A DNA stretch of 47,732 nucleotides, from NCBI GenBank assembly GCA_028292225.1, contig JAQGMV010000443.1, positions 1 through 47,732 of the forward strand, given 5' to 3'. The notes beneath the pieces were generated by a model. It did no database searches. It saw nothing but the letters and a program-made list of their open reading frames with translations, and was not told where the DNA came from. The position numbers were made by a program, and so were the translations under genes. Shown piece after piece: positions 1 to 7,994 of the stretch. Within the stretch, counting starts at the first letter, position 1, and each line of letters starts with the position of its first letter. This stretch comes from Betaproteobacteria bacterium (lineage in GTDB: Bacteria > Pseudomonadota > Gammaproteobacteria > Burkholderiales > SG8-41).

Positions 1-2054
1 GCGAGCTTGAATCGATCGACGCCGGGGGGCGCATCGCGATGGAGCACCGCAGCGCCGCGGTCGACGCGATCCCGCCAATAAACCGCGCCCGCGTCGTCGA
101 GCACGACGCGAACTTCGTTGCCGCTGCGCTCGATGCTGCGCACCGTCCAGTCGGTCTGCGTCGCCAGATCGCGTGCGGTGCGGGACCAGTCCGGATCGCG
201 CGACGGCCGCGCCTCGGCGACGGCGACCGGCTTGGGGTCGCTCAGCTTGGGTTGCGTGAGACGGGGCAGATCGGTGTGCAGCGTGACGCCGAACATCACC
301 GTGTTACCGCGCTCGAGCCCGAACGTGAGATCGATGCCTTTGGCTGCCTTGTAGACCATTCCGACGTTCACGGGGGAGCGTTGCGGCAGATTGTTCAGTT
401 GAGGCTCGTGCTGGTAATCGTTGCCGTCATACTCCAGCTTGAGCGTAAGCGGCTCCCACGGCGTGTGATATTGCACCCCCCCGAAGAGCGCCGTGCGGCC
501 GCGGAAGTAGCGCGAGAAGCTGAAGTCGCCGCCTTGGCCCGTACTGCCCGTGCGCTCGTCGAAGCGGCTGCTGAGCAGCCCGAGCGGATTGCGCAAGTCG
601 CCGCGGGCGCCGACATAGCCCCATCCGAGCCCGAGGCTCCAGTCCAGATCGCCCGTGCGCTTGCTGGCGACGAGGTATTCGCCCGCGAACAGGCCGGTCC
701 CGCCGATATCCCGAAGCCCGACGGCGATCTCGGGAACGTAAGCCGATTCCTTCCATGCCCGGAATTTGACGTCGATGCTCTTGTCCTTGTAGCTCTGAGT
801 GCCGCTGAGCTCGGCAGGGCCGTAAGCGCGGTTGCTGACGTTGGTGTAGCGGAATCCGGCTTCCATCCAGTCGAAGGGCTGGAAGATGACGTTGCCGTGG
901 CTGTAAGGCTGCACCCGGCTGTAGTGGAACGCGAGGTGACCCGCCTCGCGCATGCGTGCTGTCGGCGTCTGCAGGAGCCCGACACTGCCCCAGTCGCTCG
1001 AGCTCACCTGCGGGTCGCGCGATCTCGCAGGGCGGCTCTCGGCCGGAACGATCAGGGGCTCCGGCGCCTGAGCCGGGGCCTTGGAAGGCGCGGGCGCGAG
1101 CCCGGCCGCAAAGGGATCCGACAGCCCGAGCGACATGCCGCCGCTCAACCGGAGTCCTTCGACGGAGCTGCTCGTATCCCCCCGCGCCGCCTCCGCCGGC
1201 GCCTCCACCGTCGCGGCACCGATCGTCACGGACTCGGTGCTGTCGCGCCCCCCATCCGGTGCAGGACCTTGCGTTGCGAGAAACCGGATCAGGCGGTCCG
1301 AGAATCCCTCGGGCCACCCACTTCCTCGCGCTGGCGCCCAGATCCACGCGCCTGCCGCAGGCTCGGCCTGCTTTTCCCGGTTCCACGCGGCGATGCCGAA
1401 GCGCTGTACGCGGCCGTCGGGCTGGGCGATCCACGCCCAGTCTGCACCCGCTGCACCTCGCCCGGCGCAGGCCTGAACGTACGCCGCAGCTTCCTGTCCT
1501 GCACCGTGCATGACCGTGCACCGCGTGCCGTCGCTTTGCAGGACCGTGACGCTTCGGGGCCGCCGCGGCATGACGAGCGTATGACCGGGGCCCAGCACCG
1601 GGTCGTGTGCGGGGTTCACCTGGAGCCAGCGCCCGTCGGCATTCACCACCGGGACGCGCCCCGTGGCGGGGAGGCCGGCCAGCCAGTCCTTCAGGCGCTT
1701 CATGGCGCCGGTTTCGGCCTTGACGTCCGGCTCGCCGCCAGCGAGCGCGGTGACCAACTCGAGCTTCAGGAGCGTCTGCGGCGGCACCTCCTGGGGAACG
1801 CGCCAACTGACCCCGAGCGGGTAGTCGTCGGGTTGCGCTGTGCGCTGCAGGAGCCAATCGCTCAGTCGCCGCTGCCGTGCAGGCCTGGGTTTGGCGGTGC
1901 TGTCAGCAGTCGGCGGTGCGTCCGTACGAGCGGATTCTGCGGCGCCGGCCACCGCTGCCAACCCCGGCATGGTCAACGCCAGAGACGCGGCGGCAATCGC
2001 CACGCGCGAACCGGCTCGCCGCAAGCCGGAACGTGTCCGCCGCTTAGATTTCAA
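1..2054 (-). CDS. yjbH: GfcC-like N-terminal domain fused to a YjbH/GfcD-type outer-membrane beta-barrel protein (3' end beyond window)
   Basis: My minus-strand translation from TTG at 2054 (MKSKRRTRSGLRRAGSRVAIAAASLALTMPG...) is open to the window edge. C-terminal half reads SSDWGSVGLLQTPTARMREAGHLAFHYSRVQPYSHGNVIFQPFDWMEAGFRYTNVSNR...KDKSIDVKFRAWKESAYVPEIAVGLRDIGGTGLFAGEYLVASKR, which is YjbH-like. It is not in the ORF track because it runs off the edge; start codon uncertain. Confidence 0.85.
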   Translation of the reverse strand, partial: MKSKRRTRSGLRRAGSRVAIAAASLALTMPGLAAVAGAAESARTDAPPTADSTAKPRPARQRRLSDWLLQRTAQPDDYPLGVSWRVPQEVPPQTLLKLELVTALAGGEPDVKAETGAMKRLKDWLAGLPATGRVPVVNADGRWLQVNPAHDPVLGPGHTLVMPRRPRSVTVLQSDGTRCTVMHGAGQEAAAYVQACAGRGAAGADWAWIAQPDGRVQRFGIAAWNREKQAEPAAGAWIWAPARGSGWPEGFSDRLIRFLATQGPAPDGGRDSTESVTIGAATVEAPAEAARGDTSSSVEGLRLSGGMSLGLSDPFAAGLAPAPSKAPAQAPEPLIVPAESRPARSRDPQVSSSDWGSVGLLQTPTARMREAGHLAFHYSRVQPYSHGNVIFQPFDWMEAGFRYTNVSNRAYGPAELSGTQSYKDKSIDVKFRAWKESAYVPEIAVGLRDIGGTGLFAGEYLVASKRTGDLDWSLGLGWGYVGARGDLRNPLGLLSSRFDERTGSTGQGGDFSFSRYFRGRTALFGGVQYHTPWEPLTLKLEYDGNDYQHEPQLNNLPQRSPVNVGMVYKAAKGIDLTFGLERGNTVMFGVTLHTDLPRLTQPKLSDPKPVAVAEARPSRDPDWSRTARDLATQTDWTVRSIERSGNEVRVVLDDAGAVYWRDRVDRGAAVLHRDAPPGVDRFKL

Positions 2055-2152
2055 TCGATGAGAGGGAAGTTTTTAACGCGGCGGGCTCGACCGTGACGGC
2101 CGCCATCGCCCCGGAGTTTACCGCAACGCGCGGCGCAGTGAAGCCTCGCGGC

Positions 2153-2860
2153 TCAGCGTCGATCTACAGAGGCCTGCTGCATGGCCGCGGACCAGCGCTG
2201 CCAAGTGAAGCACAGGTCGACGGCGAGGCACTGCTCCGCATAGATGACCTGCTCCTGAGCGCCGGCCAAGTCGACGCCGTAACGCGCAACCGGGACCGGT
2301 GCGTCGCCGGCCGACGTGGCCGTTCGCTCTTCGAACCACGCAAGCGCGCCGGGATCGACGGCCCGCAGCGCGGTCCGCGAAGGCGCGGCGATCGGGCGCA
2401 CCGTGACCTCGTCGCGAACCCCGGAGCGGTAACCCGGCATCACGTCCCTGACTCTGACGAACGAGACGCCCTGTGCCGCCGCCGAGGCCGTGCGCCAGGA
2501 CGGTGCGGTGAGCGACACCTTGCGCCATTCGGTGTTCAGCCCGAGCGCGCCTACGAGGCGGCCGTCGAGCAGGCGCACGACCTCACCGAACCCGCTGTAG
2601 TACACCTCGACGGTGCCCTCGGGACCCTGCTCGGTGCTGCCGCGCCACAAGAGGCCGACGTGGCCGCCACGGGTGATTCTGATATACGCGAAACGGGCGT
2701 CGAGCGCCGCGCTGTCAGCGGCCTGGCCGCGCGGCAAGACCTGCCGTACCGAATCGACCATGGCATTCATGCCGGTCGAGCAGCCGCCGAGCACCACCAG
2801 GCCAGCCACGACTGACAGCAGGCGCCGCGAGAACGGGGCAGAAAAAAACAACGGGATCAC
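2153..2860 (-). CDS. gfcB: GfcB/YjbF-family lipoprotein
   Basis: 235 aa with lipobox VVLGGCSTG; position between a gfcA-like and a yjbH-like gene matches gfcABCD/yjbEFGH organisation. Confidence 0.75.
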   Translation of the reverse strand: MIPLFFSAPFSRRLLSVVAGLVVLGGCSTGMNAMVDSVRQVLPRGQAADSAALDARFAYIRITRGGHVGLLWRGSTEQGPEGTVEVYYSGFGEVVRLLDGRLVGALGLNTEWRKVSLTAPSWRTASAAAQGVSFVRVRDVMPGYRSGVRDEVTVRPIAAPSRTALRAVDPGALAWFEERTATSAGDAPVPVARYGVDLAGAQEQVIYAEQCLAVDLCFTWQRWSAAMQQASVDRR

Positions 2861-2868
2861 TCCATAGA

Positions 2869-2900
2869 AAAAGGGTCTCGGCTGACGCCGAGACCCTTTT
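2869..2900 (-). terminator. Perfect 14-bp stem-loop with T tract between gfcA-like and gfcB-like genes
   Basis: AAAAGGGTCTCGGC-TGAC-GCCGAGACCCTTTT; on the minus strand the stem ends in TTTTT. Confidence 0.8.
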
Positions 2901-2924
2901 CGGAAAGCTCGAATGCCGACGGGC

Positions 2925-3176
2925 TTAGTTGGTGCCGGTCGTGCCGGTCGTGCCGGTTGTGCCAGTGGTGGTGGTGTTGTTGTCCCCGCCGCCCCCTGCT
3001 ATGGCTGCGATGACGCCGATCCCGATGGCGATGCCGACTGCCCCGGTTACGCCGATACCGGCTTCAGGGGCGCCGCCTGCGGGCGTCGCGGGCGGTTCGG
3101 CCGGGTCGACCACTGCTGCGTAAGACACAGCTGAGATTGCCATCATGGCGGCTAATGCGGCGGCTGTTAATTTCAT
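2925..3176 (-). CDS. Small secreted GfcA/YjbE-like protein, Gly/Thr-rich tail
   Basis: MKLTAAALAAMMAISAVSYAAV... signal peptide, ends GGGGDNNTTTTGTTGTTGTTGTN; RBS AAGGAG upstream of ATG at 3176. Confidence 0.65.
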   Translation of the reverse strand: MKLTAAALAAMMAISAVSYAAVVDPAEPPATPAGGAPEAGIGVTGAVGIAIGIGVIAAIAGGGGDNNTTTTGTTGTTGTTGTN

Positions 3177-3237
3177 GTCTTTTTCTCCTTGAGGGCGATA
3201 TGTCAACTACATGTTAGCACATATTTTGGCGGACGCA

Positions 3238-4551
3238 TCAAGCGCGGTCGTCCTGCGACGGACGTTCTGGAAGCGCGGGACGCCCACTGCGTAAAGCTCC
3301 GGAGCAGGTGTCATGCCCACCCGTTCTCGTTACAGCAACGGCCGTAGCGGCTTTAAACTTTGCCTCGGTGTTTTCCGAATCGTGCTGAAAAGCGCGATCG
3401 TCGACCGGCGTGCGCGTATGGTGCTGCCGTCCAGCCACCGGAACCGCCGAGGCGGCGTCGAGATGAGAAATTTTGATCGCTTCGCCAATATACCCGCCGT
3501 GCTGCGTGCTGGCACGAGGCACGCCCCTTTTGTGCAATGCCGCAGCGCCTTGAACGACCGAGCGCTCGATCGCTTTGTGCACCGAAGCCTGATGCTGGAA
3601 AACCGCCCAGCGTCGGTCCACCGCCCACGCCAGCATCACGTAGACTGCTGCCACGCCCACAAGACCTGCGTATTGCGCTGCGGGGGCCCAGTCCAGCATG
3701 AGCATGGCCAGTCCCGCTGACGCGCCCATCAGAACGTATTCGCATATGGCCGTTCGCCGGTGGCTCCAGCCCGAGCGGATCAGCCGCTGGTAATAATGTT
3801 CCCGATGTGCACGCCAGAACGGCTCGCCCCCGAACATGCGGCGCAATATCGTCGCAGTGGCGTCGAGGAAAAAAGGCGCAGACACGAGAAAGGGAAACCA
3901 CACCGGCCATGTTTCGGCAGCCCAACCCCAGATGCCGAAAGCACCGGCGAAGAAACCTATGGTGATTGACCCGGCATCCCCCAGAAACACACGCGCCGGA
4001 TTGACGTTGAAAAGCAGGAAGCCGGCGGCCGCGCCCGCGATGGACGCCGCCCATAGGGCCAGAGGCGCCGCGCCCGCGTTTCCGGCCACGATGGCGTACG
4101 TGCCGAATGCAAAGACAGCCATGCCTCCGGCGAGACCGTCGGCACCGTCCATGAAATTGAACAGGTTCGTGACCCATACGATCGCGAAAACCGCGAGCGC
4201 CGCCGTCGCGAACGGAAGACCGAGAGGACCGAAGGCCAGCCATGCGGCAGCCGCTGCTGCGTGCACCGGCAGCCTGACGATGATCGGCAGGCCCAAGCGG
4301 TCGTCGGCATAGGAGACAGCGAACAGCACGACGGCAAGCGTCGGAACGATCCACTCTGAGAGCCCGAAATACAGCGAGACGCCGACCATGGCTGGCACTA
4401 CGCCCCACCCGCCTACACGGGGAATCGGCGTGGTATGCAGCGAGCGATTGTTAGGGACGTCCGTCGCGATGCGCCATGCCAGTTTCGTAAGCAGCAAAAA
4501 ACCTATGAGGGCGGCACAGACGACGACGCTGGAAAAAAAAATAGCCGCCAC
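3238..4551 (-). CDS. Glycosyltransferase family 4 / WecA-WbpL-type polyprenyl-phosphate sugar-1-phosphate transferase (probable initiating enzyme)
   Basis: Multi-pass; DVPNNRSLHTTPIPRVGG, NLFNFMDGADGLAGG, NPARVFLGDAGS, HREHYYQRL motifs. The last ~90 aa look unrelated to the family. Confidence 0.88.
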   Translation of the reverse strand: MAAIFFSSVVVCAALIGFLLLTKLAWRIATDVPNNRSLHTTPIPRVGGWGVVPAMVGVSLYFGLSEWIVPTLAVVLFAVSYADDRLGLPIIVRLPVHAAAAAAWLAFGPLGLPFATAALAVFAIVWVTNLFNFMDGADGLAGGMAVFAFGTYAIVAGNAGAAPLALWAASIAGAAAGFLLFNVNPARVFLGDAGSITIGFFAGAFGIWGWAAETWPVWFPFLVSAPFFLDATATILRRMFGGEPFWRAHREHYYQRLIRSGWSHRRTAICEYVLMGASAGLAMLMLDWAPAAQYAGLVGVAAVYVMLAWAVDRRWAVFQHQASVHKAIERSVVQGAAALHKRGVPRASTQHGGYIGEAIKISHLDAASAVPVAGRQHHTRTPVDDRAFQHDSENTEAKFKAATAVAVTRTGGHDTCSGALRSGRPALPERPSQDDRA

Positions 4552-4604
4552 TACTCCTCCATTGGAACTATCGGTGGCCGAAACGGGACTCCGAACTGGC
4601 CGCC

Positions 4605-4610
4605 ATTATA
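4605..4610 (-). promoter_or_regulatory. Possible -10 box (TATAAT) of an internal promoter upstream of the WecA/WbpL-like gene
   Basis: Minus strand GGTATATAATGG in the gap between the epimerase stop and the transferase start; no convincing -35. Confidence 0.3.
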
Positions 4611-4656
4611 TACCGACACCATGTTTTCCCTGTACATGGCACGGCTGAGGAGAAGC

Positions 4657-5613
4657 TCACCTCATGCTCGCGAACCAGCGCGCGGTCGCCTTCAGCCCCT
4701 CGTCCACAGAGAAAGGCGGAGACCAGCCGAGCACCGTGCGTATACCTGAACCGTCGATCACGAGCGAACCTGTGAGCCGATCGACTTCAGCGGCTTTCCT
4801 AGCCAGGGTCGCGCCCATCGTCAGCAACCCTGCGGGAACCGGCAACAATCGTGCGGGCACCCCCATCCCCTCTCCGAGGCGCCTGATCAGGTCCGGAGTG
4901 GAGAGCTCCATCCCATCGCTTACGAGAAAGGTGTGACCCGCGGCCGCCGGGTGGGTCGCGCACGCCACTAGCGCGCTGGCCAGATTATCGTTGTAAATCA
5001 TGCTTCGTCTGTTTTTTATGCTCCCGAGCGGCAGCGGGATGCCGCGCTGCACCCAATGCATCAGGCGAAGGAAATTACCGCCGACACCGGGTCCGTAGAC
5101 CAGCGGAGGCCGCACGATCGTCAATTCCAGAGAGCCGGCGCGCGCGATCATCCAAAGTGCCTGCTCCGCTTCCCATTTCGACAAGCCGTAAGGATCCTGC
5201 GGATCAGCGCGGTCGGCCTCGGTAAATGGCAGCTCATGGGTCGATTCGCCGTTGACCTTGATTGAGCTGACATACACGAAGCGTTTTACTCGTGCAGCGG
5301 CCGCGGCATCCGCAAGTCGCTGCGTTGCCGCCACGTTGAGCGCCCTGAACGCCGCCAGCGGGTCGGACGCGTTTTCCTTCATTACGTGAACGCGCGCGGC
5401 GAGATGGACGACGACATCGACACCCTCGAGCGCAGCAGACCAGTCGGTATCGGGCCGAAGTGTGCCGACTTCGACCGTCCGACCGGGCAAGCCGGCGGCG
5501 TGCCTTGCGTCACGTACGGCGGCGACAACTTCATGGCCGCGTCGGGCGAGCTCGGCGCACAAGGCGCGGCCGACGAAACCGTTTGCGCCGGTGACCAGTA
5601 TCTTTTCAGCCAT
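4657..5613 (-). CDS. NAD-dependent epimerase/dehydratase (WbpV/UDP-hexose 4-reductase-like SDR)
   Basis: ILVTGANGFVGRALCAEL, VVVHLAARVHVM, YVSSIKVNGE, DPYGLSKWEAE; 318 aa. Confidence 0.88.
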   Translation of the reverse strand: MAEKILVTGANGFVGRALCAELARRGHEVVAAVRDARHAAGLPGRTVEVGTLRPDTDWSAALEGVDVVVHLAARVHVMKENASDPLAAFRALNVAATQRLADAAAAARVKRFVYVSSIKVNGESTHELPFTEADRADPQDPYGLSKWEAEQALWMIARAGSLELTIVRPPLVYGPGVGGNFLRLMHWVQRGIPLPLGSIKNRRSMIYNDNLASALVACATHPAAAGHTFLVSDGMELSTPDLIRRLGEGMGVPARLLPVPAGLLTMGATLARKAAEVDRLTGSLVIDGSGIRTVLGWSPPFSVDEGLKATARWFASMR

Positions 5614-5642
5614 GCGTCAGCGGCCCGCCCGAAAACGGATCG

Positions 5643-6752
5643 TCATGCCGGCGTGCGGCTCGTGAGCAGCTGTTTAAGGCTGGTTACCACTCGCGCTGCC
5701 GTATTGCCGTCCCACAGATCCGGCGTGCGGCCTTTCCCCCAGGTGCCAGCGAGCACGCGTTCGACCGCTGCCGGCACATCCGGCGGTTTCATCAGCCGGT
5801 TCGTCCCCTCGGTGACGGTGATCGGCCTTTCGGTGTTCTCGCGCAGGGTCATGCAAGGGATGCCCAGGTAAGTCGTTTCTTCCTGGACGCCTCCGGAATC
5901 GGTGATCACTGCGGCGCACGAAAATACGAGGCTCATAAACTCGACATAGCCCACCGGCTCGATCGCCTGCAGCCCGGGTATCGCGGCGGCGCGAGGCCAC
6001 AGGCCGAAATCATCCAGACGCTTGCGCGTTCTCGGATGCACCGGAAAGACGAGCGGGAGCCGCGCGGCGCACGCCTCCAGCATCACGATGAGATTCTGCA
6101 TCTGGGACGGCTCGTCGACGTTGCTCGGACGGTGCAGCGTCACGACGCCGTAGCCGCCGGCTGCAAGGCCAAGCTCGCGCGCGAAACCGCGCTGCTCGAT
6201 TCGCGCGCGGCTCATCTCCAGAGCGTCGATCATGATGTTCCCCACGCGACACACGCGTGCCGCCGCGGCACCTTCGCGCAGAAGATTCTCGTCCGCGTCA
6301 GGCGACGGGGTCCACAGCAGGTCGGCGATCGCGTCGGTCACCAGCCGGTTGGTTTCTTCCGGCATGGTGCGGTCGCCACTTCGAAGGCCCGCCTCGAGGT
6401 GCGCGACCGGTATGTTCAGCTTCACCGCAGCCAGAGCACACGCCGCCGTAGAGTTCACGTCCCCGACGACGATAGTGCACGCGGGGCGCGAATCGAGGCA
6501 CCAGCGTTCGTAGGCAATCATGATCCGTCCGGTCTGCTCGGCATGGGTGCCGCCGCCGATGCCCAGATGCGCGTCCGGCTCGGGCAGGCCGAGATCGCGG
6601 AAGAACGCTCCTGACATGTTGTCGTCGTAATGCTGGCCCGTGTGTACCAGCCGCGGCGAAATCCCGTACTCCGCTTTCAACGCCTTGTACAGCGGCGCCA
6701 CTTTCATGAAGTTGGGCCGCGCCGCGGCGATGAGATCGACGATGTGAGTCAT
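5643..6752 (-). CDS. wecB: UDP-N-acetylglucosamine 2-epimerase (non-hydrolysing)
   Basis: RPNFMKVAPLYKAL, HTGQHYDDNMSGAFFRDLGLPEPD, VVGDVNSTAACALAA, HLEAGLRSGDRTMPEETNRLVTD, DSGGVQEETTYLGIPCMTLRENTERP. Confidence 0.93.
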   Translation of the reverse strand: MTHIVDLIAAARPNFMKVAPLYKALKAEYGISPRLVHTGQHYDDNMSGAFFRDLGLPEPDAHLGIGGGTHAEQTGRIMIAYERWCLDSRPACTIVVGDVNSTAACALAAVKLNIPVAHLEAGLRSGDRTMPEETNRLVTDAIADLLWTPSPDADENLLREGAAAARVCRVGNIMIDALEMSRARIEQRGFARELGLAAGGYGVVTLHRPSNVDEPSQMQNLIVMLEACAARLPLVFPVHPRTRKRLDDFGLWPRAAAIPGLQAIEPVGYVEFMSLVFSCAAVITDSGGVQEETTYLGIPCMTLRENTERPITVTEGTNRLMKPPDVPAAVERVLAGTWGKGRTPDLWDGNTAARVVTSLKQLLTSRTPA

Positions 6753-6755
6753 ACC

Positions 6756-7994
6756 CTAATATTCTCGATTAACTTCTTCGATGATTCCGAGCATCTTCGT
6801 TGCCAGTACGTCGCGATCGTAGTGGCCCTCGACGAATTGCCGCCCGGAGACACCTGTTGCGCGGCAGCGCTCGCGATCGTCAGCCATGGCCTGAATCGCC
6901 GCGACTAGTGCGTCGACGTTCTCGGGCGGAATCACCATTCCCGCCTGCGCGCGCTCCAGTATCGTGGCGCTCTCGCCCTGCACGCCCAGAATTATCGCGC
7001 GTCCGGTCGCCATCGCTTCGAACATCTTCGAGGGGATGACATGACGAAACAGAGGAAGATCCCGCAACAGCACGAGCGCGACGTCGCACAGCCGCCAATA
7101 GGCGGCGACGTCCGCTTTCGGAACACCTCCGACGAAGATCACGTTGTGCAGCCCGCGCCTGGCCGCCTCTGCGATCAGCTCGTCCTTTTCAGCGCCGGTA
7201 CCCACGACCACGATCCGTATGTCGTCGCGACCGCGCAAGCGCTGGGCTGCGTCGAGTAACGTAGACAAACCGTGAGCCATGCCTACGGTGCCGACATAGG
7301 CGGCCACGAATTTCCCCTGCAGCCCCCAGCGTTCGATCAGCGCCTGCGGCGCTTCCCCGGGCCGGTAGGTCTCAAGGTCTGCGCCGTTCGGCACGACTCC
7401 AATACGCTCAGCCGGTATGCCGTTGCCTTCGAGTATGGCTTTGAAGGAGTCGGTCACACTCACGATCTTCGCGGCGTGGCGGTAGATGAAGTACTCGAGC
7501 CTGCGCAACAGCTTTATCAGCGCCGACTCTCTCATCGCACCGACGGCGACGATGGAGTCCGGCCACAGATCGCGCAACTCAAAAATGAACGGACGCCGCT
7601 TCAGTCGCGACACCGCATAGCCGGCAAGCGTCTGCAAGAACTGCGGAGACGTGGCGATCACCACGTGGGGTCTTGCCAGGAATAGCGATACGACCGTTGC
7701 GGAGATCATGAAGCTCGCCTGGTCGACGGTGCGTCGGAAAAAACCGGTGTTGGCGGTGATATACGTCCACACGCGCACCACCTCGATGCCGTCGAGCACT
7801 TCGCGCTGCATCAACCTGTTTTTATATCCCTTGAATATCCTGCCTTCCGGGAAATTCGGTGCAGCAGCGACGACCGTGACTCGGTGGCCGGCCTCAACCC
7901 AGCGCCGCGCGTGCTCGAAGGTACGAGACGCACCTGCGTTCGTCTCCGGCGGAAAGTTGTCCGAGATGAAAAGAACGTGCATCGGATTTTGCAT
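6756..7994 (-). CDS. Glycosyltransferase family 4 (WbuB-like)
   Basis: MQNPMHVLFISDNFPPETNAGASRTFEHARRWVEAGHRVTVVAAAPNFPEGRIFKGYKN..., FELRDLWPDSI, GVVPNGADLE. The ORF-track start is over-extended; ATG at 7994 overlaps the upstream gene's stop. Confidence 0.88.
   Translation of the reverse strand: MQNPMHVLFISDNFPPETNAGASRTFEHARRWVEAGHRVTVVAAAPNFPEGRIFKGYKNRLMQREVLDGIEVVRVWTYITANTGFFRRTVDQASFMISATVVSLFLARPHVVIATSPQFLQTLAGYAVSRLKRRPFIFELRDLWPDSIVAVGAMRESALIKLLRRLEYFIYRHAAKIVSVTDSFKAILEGNGIPAERIGVVPNGADLETYRPGEAPQALIERWGLQGKFVAAYVGTVGMAHGLSTLLDAAQRLRGRDDIRIVVVGTGAEKDELIAEAARRGLHNVIFVGGVPKADVAAYWRLCDVALVLLRDLPLFRHVIPSKMFEAMATGRAIILGVQGESATILERAQAGMVIPPENVDALVAAIQAMADDRERCRATGVSGRQFVEGHYDRDVLATKMLGIIEEVNREY

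Noticed and set aside
39-2096. 685-aa plus-strand ORF
   Set aside because: Antisense shadow of the GfcC-YjbH gene in high-GC DNA; low-complexity Arg/Ala-rich translation. The minus frame gives recognisable YjbH motifs.
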